A model generated the notes under the pieces. That model had not been told where the DNA came from. It saw only the letters and a list, made by a program, of their open reading frames with translations, and made no database searches. Both the position numbers and the translations under genes were made by a program. Positions 1-6,731 of a DNA stretch of 10,167 bases are shown in pieces. Origin of the DNA: Candidatus Izemoplasma sp. (GTDB lineage: Bacteria; Bacillota_I; Bacilli_A; Izemoplasmatales; Izemoplasmataceae); contig SKGI01000021.1 of assembly GCA_007117555.1 (NCBI GenBank), positions 1 through 10,167 on the forward strand, written 5' to 3'. The first letter of the stretch is position 1. Each line of letters opens with the position of its first letter.

Positions 1-10
1 GAGATGACTC

Positions 11-3000
11 TTGAAGAAACTATTTGATCTCGTTGAGGCTTTTTTCAAGCAAAACGATGATTCAGAGCCGATGATAGAAAATACGCACCATGCACTGAAA
101 CGTTTTGTGCAAACGATCGGTGCGAAAAGTGCTTATTATTATGTCCCCCAAGCTAACCATTCCGGACAAAAGCTGTTCTCGTATCCAAAAGTAGAACAAT
201 CGCCTTGCAGTGAGGCGACATTGGCGAAGTTATCTAACCAATCAAGTGTTTGTGATTGGCTAGATGGAGATGAACACTATTTTGGCTTTAAGGTACGAAC
301 TTTTGGATGCTTAGTTGTCGCTTTTACTTCACCAGTTCAAAGTGATATCGCCACCTATATACCGGTATTACTGCCGCTCTTTACCTTTTATTTTGATTAT
401 CAAAGTACTTACACTTTGAAAAGAACGCTCTTTAATGAGAATGCAATGTATAAGACCATTCTTGATAGCATTCCTGATTTAATTAGCTTTAAGACAGTCG
501 ATGGTGTCTATCAGTTCGTCAATCAAGCTGCCCGAAAACATTATAATCTCACATTGGCTGGCAAAACCATAGATGAAATATATTCTAAGGATGATGCCGA
601 AATCGTCCGTCAGTTAGATGCTGAAGCACTTAAACACAATCACCCTGTCCGTCGTAATATAGAGGTGATGACGAAAGATGGCTATGTAAAAGTCGATAGC
701 ATTCGTGCACAAGTGCGTGATTTAGATGGGCAACTGCAAGGCATTGTCTCAATCTCAAGAGATCAGGAAGCCGTTGAAAAGCACGAGGCCGAATTGAATC
801 GTTTTTATTCCTTTCAAAAAATGTTGGCCCAACTGGCTTCGCAGTTCATCAACGTAGCCCCAGCTGCTGAAGACGCTGCAGTCGATAAAGCACTTCGGAT
901 GACAGGGGAGTTCGTTGGCGTAGACCGCGTGTATGTATTTCTTTATGATTTTGCACACGACATGATTGAGTATCGTTATGAATGGTGCGCACCAAGTATA
1001 TCGCCTGAAATAGATAACTTACGTTTTATGACTATCTCTGATTTTCAAACAGACTGGGTGGATCTTCATTTAAAAGATCAAGAAGTCATCATCGAAAATG
1101 TCGCCAATTTGCCCCATGACAGCAAACTGTATGAAACTTTGTCAATCCAAGATATCCAGTCTTTAATTACCTTGCCCTTATTCAATGACGATGAATGCCT
1201 TGGCTTTGTAGGGTTTGACGATGTTCGTTCAGTCCGAACTTGGCAAGAAGAAGAACGTCGACTTCTCAAGTTTCTTGCTCAAATCATTACCAACTTACTT
1301 GTTAGAAAACGGCAATCTGAAGCTTTAGTACAGTCAAAACAAGCCGCTGAGCGTGCCAACCAGGCGAAAAGCCTTTTTGTCGCAAGCATTAGCCACGACA
1401 TTCGTACGCCGCTTGCGATCATGCAAAATGTCACAGAACTTTTAAAAATGCGCGAACAACCCGCCCATAACCTCGAGTATCTCGGCATTCTCAATGCAGC
1501 GCTTGAATCATTGGCAGGTCTTGTAAGCAATGTCATCGACTTATCTAAAATTGAAGCGGGCATGATAACGCTTGAACAATCGTCTTTCAACTTAGAACAA
1601 TCCATGTTCAAATTGATCAAAATGCAAGAACAATCAGCGAGTGATAATGGCTTGTCACTTGATTTTGTTTATGACAACACTTTATCGAATCAAGTTATTT
1701 TTGATGAAAATCGTCTTGGACGCATCATCAATAACCTTCTCAGTAATGCCATTAAGTTCACCCCTAAAGGCACGGTCATTTTGCGTGTCACACGCTTAAG
1801 TGAAGAAGATGGCCATGCGCAAGTACAGTTTGCTGTTGATGACCACGCTCGAGCCATTACCGAAGCAGAAAAGTCCATGATTGCTGACCGGTTTTACCGC
1901 GGTAAAGAAGATGTCGGGATTGAAGGGACAGGTCTTGGTCTCTCAATTGTCGTTGAGATGTTGAAATTATTCGATACGGCGCTAGAAATTGAGCGTCATA
2001 ATGATCAAGGGAATCGATTTAGTTTTAAACTAACTATGCCATTAAGCGATCAGCCTAATCCCGCTAGCCATCAACCCTATCGTAATCATTTCGCCATCGC
2101 ACTCGGCAAACCCAATGCTGAGATGCGTCGCGTTCAACATGCCTGGGAAACACTTGGTTTCACCTTTATTGAAGACATTAACCCTATCAAGCAACCGCTT
2201 GCTTTATGTCTAATTTCTGAACCTCTCACAAAAAAAGAGACCGCACTTCTTAATACGTGTCAAGCACGCTTCATTCATCAGGTTGTATCGAGTCATGCCT
2301 TTGATGACGCTAAGATTTACAGTGATTTTCAAACCACTGCGCTGGTCACGCCACACTTTCTTTATGAGATGTTTGCGAAAGTCACTTCTGAAGAACCAAC
2401 TATCAATGGACTTCAACCAGGACCTAAAGATAAGAAGGTATTGTATGTTGAAGACAACCCCCTTAGCCGCCAAACAATGCAAGAAATCCTCGAAAACCGT
2501 GGCTATACTGTTCAGACAGCCACCCATGCTGAGGCGGCCTTTGCCTTACTTGAACAGACGACATTTGACACCATATTAATGGATGTTCAATTACCCGGTA
2601 TGGATGGCTTTGAAGCGCTAAAACAGATTCGAGCACGCGGTGGTGCTTATGAAACGATGCCCATATTCATGTTAACGGCGCATGCACTACAAGAAGATAT
2701 CGATCGTTTTCAAGAGGGGGGGGCAACCGATGTTTTAACTAAGCCTTTTGGCATTCAGCACTTAATCAACACCATAGAAGGTAGGCCCATCCCACACTTA
2801 CGGCACAAAACGTCGCTTGCAATCCCAAAAAATATCCCTATCTTTGACGAGTCTGCTTTTTATGCACAGTATAAAGACTTAATGGAAACGGGTCTTTTGA
2901 TCATCGAAACATACCTTGAACATGCGCCCCGTGATATCGCCAACATCATCCATGCTTTTGAACAACGCGATTTCCCTCAAGTAGCCTATTTTGCCCACTA

Positions 3001-3181
3001 CTTTAAAAGTTCTTGTGCTTATACTGGGGCAGCCCGTATGGCGTTTTTATGTAAGCTGATTGATGACGCGGCAAAAGAAAAAAAAGTCAGTCTAATTCAA
3101 TCGACTTTATCATCACTTAAGGATGTCTATGAGAGCACAAAAAAAATATTAACTGATTTTTTAGCCTTGCAAAAGCGCTAA
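11..3181 (+). CDS. Soluble hybrid sensor histidine kinase (PAS-GAF-HisKA-HATPase-REC-Hpt)
   Basis: This is a tripartite hybrid kinase of 1056 residues that should autophosphorylate and pass phosphate along an internal His-Asp-His relay. Domains in order: an N-terminal region (about 25-130) that may be a diverged GAF-like sensor; PAS (about 146-258); GAF (about 265-438); HisKA with H box SHDIRTPL and phospho-His H462; HATPase_c with N box around N574-N579 and G2 box GTGLGL at 639-644; a degenerate receiver (about 694-795) with Ser736 where the phospho-Asp is expected; a true receiver (810-930) with D815, D858 and K911; and a C-terminal Hpt domain with HYFKSS, H996. No membrane segment is visible, so it should sense a cytosolic signal. 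The start is TTG at 11 with GAG at 1-3 as partial ribosome binding site. An in-frame TGA at 5-7 blocks extension; ATG at 71 is the alternative. The G1 box is altered (DHARAI, 611-616). The response regulator 77 bp downstream is the likely partner. Confidence 0.93.
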   Translation: MKKLFDLVEAFFKQNDDSEPMIENTHHALKRFVQTIGAKSAYYYVPQANHSGQKLFSYPKVEQSPCSEATLAKLSNQSSVCDWLDGDEHYFGFKVRTFGCLVVAFTSPVQSDIATYIPVLLPLFTFYFDYQSTYTLKRTLFNENAMYKTILDSIPDLISFKTVDGVYQFVNQAARKHYNLTLAGKTIDEIYSKDDAEIVRQLDAEALKHNHPVRRNIEVMTKDGYVKVDSIRAQVRDLDGQLQGIVSISRDQEAVEKHEAELNRFYSFQKMLAQLASQFINVAPAAEDAAVDKALRMTGEFVGVDRVYVFLYDFAHDMIEYRYEWCAPSISPEIDNLRFMTISDFQTDWVDLHLKDQEVIIENVANLPHDSKLYETLSIQDIQSLITLPLFNDDECLGFVGFDDVRSVRTWQEEERRLLKFLAQIITNLLVRKRQSEALVQSKQAAERANQAKSLFVASISHDIRTPLAIMQNVTELLKMREQPAHNLEYLGILNAALESLAGLVSNVIDLSKIEAGMITLEQSSFNLEQSMFKLIKMQEQSASDNGLSLDFVYDNTLSNQVIFDENRLGRIINNLLSNAIKFTPKGTVILRVTRLSEEDGHAQVQFAVDDHARAITEAEKSMIADRFYRGKEDVGIEGTGLGLSIVVEMLKLFDTALEIERHNDQGNRFSFKLTMPLSDQPNPASHQPYRNHFAIALGKPNAEMRRVQHAWETLGFTFIEDINPIKQPLALCLISEPLTKKETALLNTCQARFIHQVVSSHAFDDAKIYSDFQTTALVTPHFLYEMFAKVTSEEPTINGLQPGPKDKKVLYVEDNPLSRQTMQEILENRGYTVQTATHAEAAFALLEQTTFDTILMDVQLPGMDGFEALKQIRARGGAYETMPIFMLTAHALQEDIDRFQEGGATDVLTKPFGIQHLINTIEGRPIPHLRHKTSLAIPKNIPIFDESAFYAQYKDLMETGLLIIETYLEHAPRDIANIIHAFEQRDFPQVAYFAHYFKSSCAYTGAARMAFLCKLIDDAAKEKKVSLIQSTLSSLKDVYESTKKILTDFLALQKR

Positions 3182-3247
3182 CCACGATTAACAGTATTAT
3201 TTCTTATATAAATAGTGTATAGTATAGATAATGATTATGCCATGATT

Positions 3248-3254
3248 AGGGGGA
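3248..3254 (+). promoter_or_regulatory. Ribosome binding site of the response regulator gene
   Basis: AGGGGGA lies 4 bases before the ATG at 3259 and fixes that start. The 77-bp gap from the kinase gene is AT-rich. It holds TATAGT (3218-3223) and GATAAT (3227-3232), either of which could be a -10 element, but neither has a good -35. A weak extra promoter is therefore possible, and read-through from the kinase gene is equally likely. Confidence 0.6.
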
Positions 3255-3258
3255 CGCT

Positions 3259-3948
3259 ATGAAACATAACATTTTAATCATTGAAGATAACCCACTCGTC
3301 TGTGAAGCGATTTCAGCCGCACTGATGCGTGAAGGTTATGCAGTTACCATCAACCAAACTGGCACAGCCGTTATGGATGACATTCAACAACACAAGATTC
3401 ATCTTGTGCTGTTAGATTTGATGTTACCGACGCGTGCAGGTGAAGAAGTTCTAAAAGAGATTCGTCAAGGCCGAAACATTCCGGTGATTATTATTTCCTC
3501 TAAAGACAGCGATGTTGAGAAAGCAGTACATCTTGGACTTGGTGCAGATGACTATATCACAAAACCCGTATCAAATGTCGAGTTGATTGCGCGCATCAAA
3601 GCGGTTCTTAGACGGATGCATGTTTCAGCAGACCTAGAGCAAGGCCTTTTTACCATCCAGGATTTAAGTATTAATTTTAAGACACGTGAAGTATACCGCA
3701 ACAAGGAGTTTATCGCACTCACAAACAAAGAGTTTGAAATATTCAAACTCTTGATTGAACATGCCAATGCCATTTTATCGAAAGATCAAATTTATCGTGC
3801 TGTTTGGCATGATGACTTTTTCTCTGATGAAAACATCATCAACGTTCACATCCGAAGGCTGCGAGAAAAGATTGAACACAACCCTTCTAAACCAACGATT
3901 GTATTGACTGTACGTGGTGCTGGCTATCGCTTGGGGCAACGCACTTGA
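3259..3948 (+). CDS. OmpR/PhoB-family two-component response regulator
   Basis: This is a 229-residue DNA-binding response regulator. The receiver domain (about 4-115) has the acidic pocket E9/D10, phospho-acceptor D53 in LLDLMLP, switch residue S80 and conserved K102 in TKP. The C-terminal winged helix (about 130-226) has the PhoB-type pattern, with TNKEFEIFKLL, a recognition helix around INVHIRRLREKIE and the final RGAGYRL hairpin. All catalytic positions look intact, so it should be phosphorylated and bind tandem DNA repeats. It follows the hybrid kinase in the same orientation, and the natural donor is the kinase's Hpt histidine H996. It ends in TGA, so TGA is a stop in this organism. Target genes cannot be read from the window. 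Family assignment is very secure; which named regulator it matches is not. Confidence 0.95.
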   Translation: MKHNILIIEDNPLVCEAISAALMREGYAVTINQTGTAVMDDIQQHKIHLVLLDLMLPTRAGEEVLKEIRQGRNIPVIIISSKDSDVEKAVHLGLGADDYITKPVSNVELIARIKAVLRRMHVSADLEQGLFTIQDLSINFKTREVYRNKEFIALTNKEFEIFKLLIEHANAILSKDQIYRAVWHDDFFSDENIINVHIRRLREKIEHNPSKPTIVLTVRGAGYRLGQRT

Positions 3949-3998
3949 GCGATGTAAGCAAACGTTCACCGTTTCGTAATCTGATTGTAAGGTTTTTG

Positions 3999-4007
3999 TG
4001 TTATGAT
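3999..4007 (+). promoter_or_regulatory. Extended -10 promoter for a short transcript
   Basis: TG at 3999-4000, one base, then TATGAT at 4002-4007 gives an extended -10 element (TGnTATAAT type). No good -35 lies at 16-18 bp, which extended -10 promoters can tolerate. The start would be near 4014, inside the gap between two convergent genes, so it would drive only the short terminated RNA at about 4014-4095. Confidence 0.4.
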
Positions 4008-4013
4008 GTTTGC

Positions 4014-4095
4014 GTGTTTCACAACACACTATCCCCTTCCCCTGAACAAAGAAAAGACAACAATTGTCCCGGTTGTTGTCTTTTCTTTGTTTTTT
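4014..4095 (+). ncRNA. Candidate small RNA with C-rich unpaired segment and terminator
   Basis: No protein gene fits the 155-bp gap between the response regulator and the convergent hydrolase gene. From the extended -10 element, a transcript starting near 4014 would open with a small hairpin (GTGTT 4014-4018 pairing with AACAC 4023-4027). It would continue through an unpaired C-rich stretch, CCCCTTCCCC at 4033-4042, and end in a 19-bp hairpin with a T6 tail. The hairpin loop itself carries TCCC. C-rich loops facing the Shine-Dalgarno sequence are a known trait of regulatory RNAs in Gram-positive bacteria (RsaE-like). CCCCT could pair with AGGGG in the ribosome binding site of the upstream regulator gene. 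All of this is inference. The simpler reading is a 3' UTR with a terminator. Confidence 0.35.
4045..4095 (+). terminator. Rho-independent terminator with 19-bp perfect stem
   Basis: The left arm 4045-4063 and right arm 4073-4091 are perfectly complementary over 19 bp around the 9-nt loop TTGTCCCGG. A run of six T (4090-4095) follows on the plus strand. It lies between convergent genes. Since the stem works on both strands, it probably stops both the response regulator transcript and, less ideally for lack of an outside T-run, the hydrolase transcript from the other side. Confidence 0.9.
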
Positions 4096-4103
4096 ATAGT
4101 CAA

Positions 4104-4967
4104 TTACTTTGTTTTTAAATATTTCATAAATGATTGAGGTGGTTTGTGAAAGTGCCCTGCAAGTAGACCAACCAGTAAACCACGGTCAGCACTGGCGCCA
4201 CCTATAGCTGTATTTAATGCTAAAGCTTCTTCAAAACTATTTGTATGATAAACAATATGAACAATGAGTGGCAGTGCGTGGTCGATATGGCAAGCCGTAT
4301 TGACATAATCTTGAATGAAGACATCGGTCTCCTTTGTATTGATGGCAGCTTTAAAGCGTTCTGCAACATAACCTTCTAATTGTGAAAGACTCTCTTCTAG
4401 GACTGTTTGCTTATGAGCCGTCACCTCAGATGCAAGAATCACATCAAGCCAACGATAGGCTTTATCATAAATCGTTCGCGTTGTAAGTAATTGTGCTAAG
4501 CGCCATGCGCAGTCACGACTAAGACCTATCGCTTTGCATGCAATATACGGTGCGAAACCAACGAGTTGATCATCATCATGTTTTAAAGATAATGGTATTT
4601 TTTGTGTCGCCGCTAGCATTTCGAGCACGAGCTTTCGACCGTATGATTCCACATAGCCTCGATAATGTCCGCCAGGACGGAATGCATCAAGCAACAACTG
4701 ACGGTAATCGTCTTGCGTGAACGCTTTATTATGTGTTAAAGCATCATACAGCCACTGTGCAATCTCGCCTTGTACCGAGACATCGCCGGGCAACGCATCT
4801 GGATAAACAAAGTAAGCATTTTTAGCACGCTCATAAAGTTCTTTATTTGGTGCTTGAAACAATAAATCGTTATGGTGCGCGCGTTGCTTAAGCAGTGGTC
4901 GATCATAAATCCAGTGGTAACCAAGGCTTGCAGCACTACCAAGCAGGGCGTGTTCTAGATAATTCAT
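4104..4967 (-). CDS. ADP-ribosylglycohydrolase-superfamily protein, divergent
   Basis: This 287-residue soluble, mostly helical protein resembles the ADP-ribosylglycohydrolase (DraG/ARH) fold. It opens with ALLGSAASLGYHW, where DraG-type enzymes have GxxxGDALG, and ends with NTAIGGASADRGLLVGLLAG (252-271), where the family has the GGDxDTxG metal-binding segment followed by a G-rich helix. Family enzymes remove ADP-ribose from proteins or small molecules using two Mg ions. Here two of the expected aspartates in the C-terminal motif are Ala (GGASADRG, 256-263), so metal binding may differ and the substrate is unknown. The start is ATG at 4967 because GAGGAGG (4980-4974) sits 6 bases before it. 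An in-frame ATG at 4982 would place the ribosome binding site inside the coding region. It is divergent from the cysteine desulfidase gene. Family is probable; activity is uncertain. Confidence 0.78.
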   Translation of the reverse strand: MNYLEHALLGSAASLGYHWIYDRPLLKQRAHHNDLLFQAPNKELYERAKNAYFVYPDALPGDVSVQGEIAQWLYDALTHNKAFTQDDYRQLLLDAFRPGGHYRGYVESYGRKLVLEMLAATQKIPLSLKHDDDQLVGFAPYIACKAIGLSRDCAWRLAQLLTTRTIYDKAYRWLDVILASEVTAHKQTVLEESLSQLEGYVAERFKAAINTKETDVFIQDYVNTACHIDHALPLIVHIVYHTNSFEEALALNTAIGGASADRGLLVGLLAGHFHKPPQSFMKYLKTK

Positions 4968-4973
4968 AATCAT

Positions 4974-4980
4974 CCTCCTC
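4974..4980 (-). promoter_or_regulatory. Ribosome binding site that decides the hydrolase start
   Basis: On the minus strand GAGGAGG ends at 4974, 6 bases before the ATG at 4967-4965. This supports that start over the in-frame ATGs at 4982, which lies before the site, and 4973, which touches it. Confidence 0.8.
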
Positions 4981-5002
4981 ATTTTGTATGTGGTATACTA
5001 AA

Positions 5003-5031
5003 ATTATACGTCTAAACGACCTAACAAGCTA
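5003..5031 (-). promoter_or_regulatory. Promoter of the ADP-ribosylglycohydrolase-like gene
   Basis: On the minus strand a perfect -10 TATAAT occupies 5008-5003. The -35 region at 17 bp spacing is TAGCTT (5031-5026), a weak match; TTGTTA (5027-5022) is better but only 13 bp away. The promoter lies about 36-60 bp before the hydrolase start and points away from the cyuA promoter. Confidence 0.5.
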
Positions 5032-5066
5032 GCTATTCGCCTTAAAAAAGAACCGTAAAGTAAGCC

Positions 5067-5095
5067 TTGCACATGGTGGATAGTTCGGATACAAT
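5067..5095 (+). promoter_or_regulatory. Sigma-A type promoter of the cysteine desulfidase gene
   Basis: TTGCAC (5067-5072) and TACAAT (5090-5095) are separated by exactly 17 bp, so the transcript should start near 5102. A modest ribosome binding site, AAAGGA (5117-5122), precedes the ATG at 5131. No riboswitch-like structure fits in the roughly 30-nt leader, so any control by cysteine would have to act through a DNA-binding protein. Confidence 0.7.
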
Positions 5096-5130
5096 AAGCT
5101 TAAGCCACACCTATTTAAAGGAAAACGCGC

Positions 5131-6426
5131 ATGCATAAAAAAGACAAAAAATATGAGACGTATCTTCGCATTCTCATCGAAGAGCTTCAATCTGCCTCCG
5201 GGTGCACTGAACCCGGGGCGTTAGCGTTCGCGGCAGCGAAGGCACGTTCACTTTTGAACACTGTCCCAGATACGATTCATATCAAGGTCAGTGGCAACGT
5301 GATGAAAAACGTAAAAAGCGTGCTAGTCCCCAACACCGGTGGCCTCAAAGGCATACGCGCTGCAGTGGTAGCGGGTGTTTTATTTGGGAAGCATGAACTA
5401 GAACTTGAAGTCATTGCGAACATGCCCGTAAACGCTAAAGACCTGATTACGTCTTATTTAAAAGACCATATTGTTTCCGTAGATGTTAGCCCTTCTCCTT
5501 ATGTACTCGATATTGATATCACCCTAAAAAAGGGCGCTCATAAAGCGCAAATTCGCATTATTAATCATCACACAAATATTGTCTTTATGGCCTTAGATGA
5601 GCAAGTTTTTCTTGCTAAAGACTATGTTGCCGATCAAGCTGTCGAAGATGACTTGAAGAAAACCTTGACGGTTGAAGACATTGTCGATTTTGCGGATCAT
5701 GTCGAAATCTCAGCCATTCAAACATGTCTCGATCGACAAATTAAAAACAATATGGCGATTGCGGAAGAAGGCTTGGCTCGTGACTATGGTGCAAATGTTG
5801 GATCTGTACTATTAAAGACTTATGGCAGTCATGTGGCCAATCAAGCTAAAGCTTATGCAGCAGCGGCTAGTGATGCTCGTATGAGTGGATCAAAACTACC
5901 GGTTACGATTGTCGCTGGAAGCGGCAATCAAGGCTTAACTGCCTCAATCCCAATTATTGTTTATGCAAGACATCATGGTGTCGATCAAGAACGGCTTTAC
6001 CGTGCACTCGTCGTCAGTAACCTTGTATCGATTCATCAAAAACGCGATATCGGCAGTCTATCTGCTTATTGTGGCGTGGTCTTTGCGGGCGCAGGCAGTG
6101 GCGCGGGGATTACCTATTTACTAGGCGGTGACTATAACGCCATTGCCCATACGATTGTCAATGCACTCGCAATATTATCTGGTATGATTTGCGATGGGGC
6201 TAAACCTTCTTGCGCCGCTAAAATAGCGATGGCTGTTGAGGCGGGCGTTCTCGGTCATCATATGTATGAAAACGGTCAAGAGTTTTTAGGGGGAGACGGG
6301 ATCATTGCTAAAGGCATCGAAGCGACCTTAGCCAATGTTACCCGCCTTGCCCGCGAAGGCATGCGTATCACCGACGAAGAAATTATGCGTATTATGCGTG
6401 AAACGGCATCGTCAGAAGAAACGTAA
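5131..6426 (+). CDS. cyuA: L-cysteine desulfidase / serine dehydratase alpha-like Fe-S enzyme (CyuA, UPF0597)
   Basis: This 431-residue cytosolic enzyme belongs to the UPF0597/CyuA (YhaM) family. Members break L-cysteine into pyruvate, ammonia and sulfide using an oxygen-sensitive [4Fe-4S] cluster, and are related to the alpha subunit of iron-sulfur serine dehydratase. Cys25 lies in SGCTEP. Cys314 (AYCGVV), Cys354 (ICDGAKPSC) and Cys361 follow with spacings of 40 and 7. From memory, the cysteines of the characterised Methanocaldococcus jannaschii enzyme have the same pattern, and three of them hold the cluster. Other family signatures are the NTGG turn near 68-71, AGSGNQG in the middle and the glycine-rich GAGSGAG after Cys314. 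Length matches the bacterial family. The gene stands alone behind its own promoter, with no transporter beside it. Substrate (Cys or Ser) is inferred from the family. Confidence 0.88.
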   Translation: MHKKDKKYETYLRILIEELQSASGCTEPGALAFAAAKARSLLNTVPDTIHIKVSGNVMKNVKSVLVPNTGGLKGIRAAVVAGVLFGKHELELEVIANMPVNAKDLITSYLKDHIVSVDVSPSPYVLDIDITLKKGAHKAQIRIINHHTNIVFMALDEQVFLAKDYVADQAVEDDLKKTLTVEDIVDFADHVEISAIQTCLDRQIKNNMAIAEEGLARDYGANVGSVLLKTYGSHVANQAKAYAAAASDARMSGSKLPVTIVAGSGNQGLTASIPIIVYARHHGVDQERLYRALVVSNLVSIHQKRDIGSLSAYCGVVFAGAGSGAGITYLLGGDYNAIAHTIVNALAILSGMICDGAKPSCAAKIAMAVEAGVLGHHMYENGQEFLGGDGIIAKGIEATLANVTRLAREGMRITDEEIMRIMRETASSEET

Positions 6427-6473
6427 TAAGCAAAGTAAGCATCACCTAATTGCGTGAAAATGCATTTGACCTC

Positions 6474-6501
6474 TTGCAAACTGTCCACCTTATGGTAAAA
6501 T
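6474..6501 (+). promoter_or_regulatory. Promoter of the tRNA-Arg gene
   Basis: TTGCAA (6474-6479), 16 bp, then TAAAAT (6496-6501) preceded by TGG gives an extended -10 promoter starting near 6508, about 20 bp before the tRNA. A second -35-like TTGACC at 6466-6471 is less well spaced. No clear terminator separates cyuA from this promoter, so some read-through from cyuA is possible. Confidence 0.65.
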
Positions 6502-6528
6502 AGGTGAGTGTCAAACTGCATCCTTTTT

Positions 6529-6605
6529 GTTCCGGTAGCTCAGCTGGATAGAGCGACAGCCTCCGAAGCTGTAGGTCGATGGTTCGAGTCCATTCCGGAA
6601 CGCCA
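6529..6605 (+). tRNA. tRNA-Arg, anticodon CCG
   Basis: This is a 77-nt cloverleaf. The acceptor stem GTTCCGG (6529-6535) pairs with CCGGAAC (6595-6601), followed by discriminator G and an encoded CCA (6603-6605). The D arm is GCTC...GAGC. The anticodon stem ACAGC/GCTGT encloses loop CTCCGAA, giving anticodon CCG, which reads the Arg codon CGG. The T arm is GATGG/CCATT around TTCGAGT. It is a single tRNA gene with its own promoter and terminator. The CCG species is specialised for CGG and complements the ACG species that normally reads the other CGN codons. Confidence 0.97.
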
Positions 6606-6638
6606 AGTTATTCCCGTACATCGTACGTTCTCATATCG

Positions 6639-6668
6639 ACGGAGCCGCTTGCTCCGTTTTTTATTTTT
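6639..6668 (+). terminator. Terminator of the tRNA-Arg transcript
   Basis: ACGGAGC (6639-6645) pairs with GCTCCGT (6651-6657) around loop CGCTT and is followed by a T-rich tail (T6, A, T6). It is about 33 bp after the tRNA end. A smaller CGTAC/GTACG repeat lies between them. Confidence 0.88.
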
Positions 6669-6697
6669 TAAGTGCTTACTTGGCAGGTGCTAAACAA

Positions 6698-6719
6698 AAA
6701 AGGACGGCGTCGTCCTTTT
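6698..6719 (-). terminator. Terminator of the M28 peptidase gene
   Basis: A 9-bp perfect stem, AAAAGGACG (6698-6706) with CGTCCTTTT (6711-6719), encloses a 4-nt loop. On the minus strand it is followed by TTTTTGTTT, which fits the peptidase gene ending at 6732. It faces the tRNA terminator, so the two transcription units converge here. Confidence 0.85.
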
Positions 6720-6731
6720 CTGGTTTATCCT

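Noticed and set aside
4..27. Seven-codon ATG frame overlapping the kinase start
   Set aside because: It ends in TGA after seven codons and has no visible ribosome binding site in the window. It could be the end of an upstream gene or chance; the edge prevents a decision.
1279..1620. Open frame of 113 codons opposite the kinase
   Set aside because: It is antisense to the HisKA region, has no ribosome binding site and is rich in unlikely residues; it is a shadow of the kinase gene.
3188..3216. TTAACA-17-AATAGT as a promoter for the response regulator gene
   Set aside because: Spacing is right but the -10 is poor, and AT-rich DNA offers several equal matches. Co-transcription with the kinase gene is as likely.
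5010..5066. Possible riboswitch or T-box before cyuA
   Set aside because: The predicted transcript starts near 5102, leaving a leader of about 30 nt, too short for such an element, and no terminator hairpin is present.
6427..6490. Terminator after cyuA
   Set aside because: Short complementary stretches exist (CACCT/AGGTG overlapping the tRNA promoter), but there is no hairpin with a T-run.
6508..6693. Open reading frame of 61 codons over the tRNA region
   Set aside because: It reads through tRNA-Arg and its terminator; the PVAQLDRA-like peptide is a familiar artefact of translating tRNA genes.
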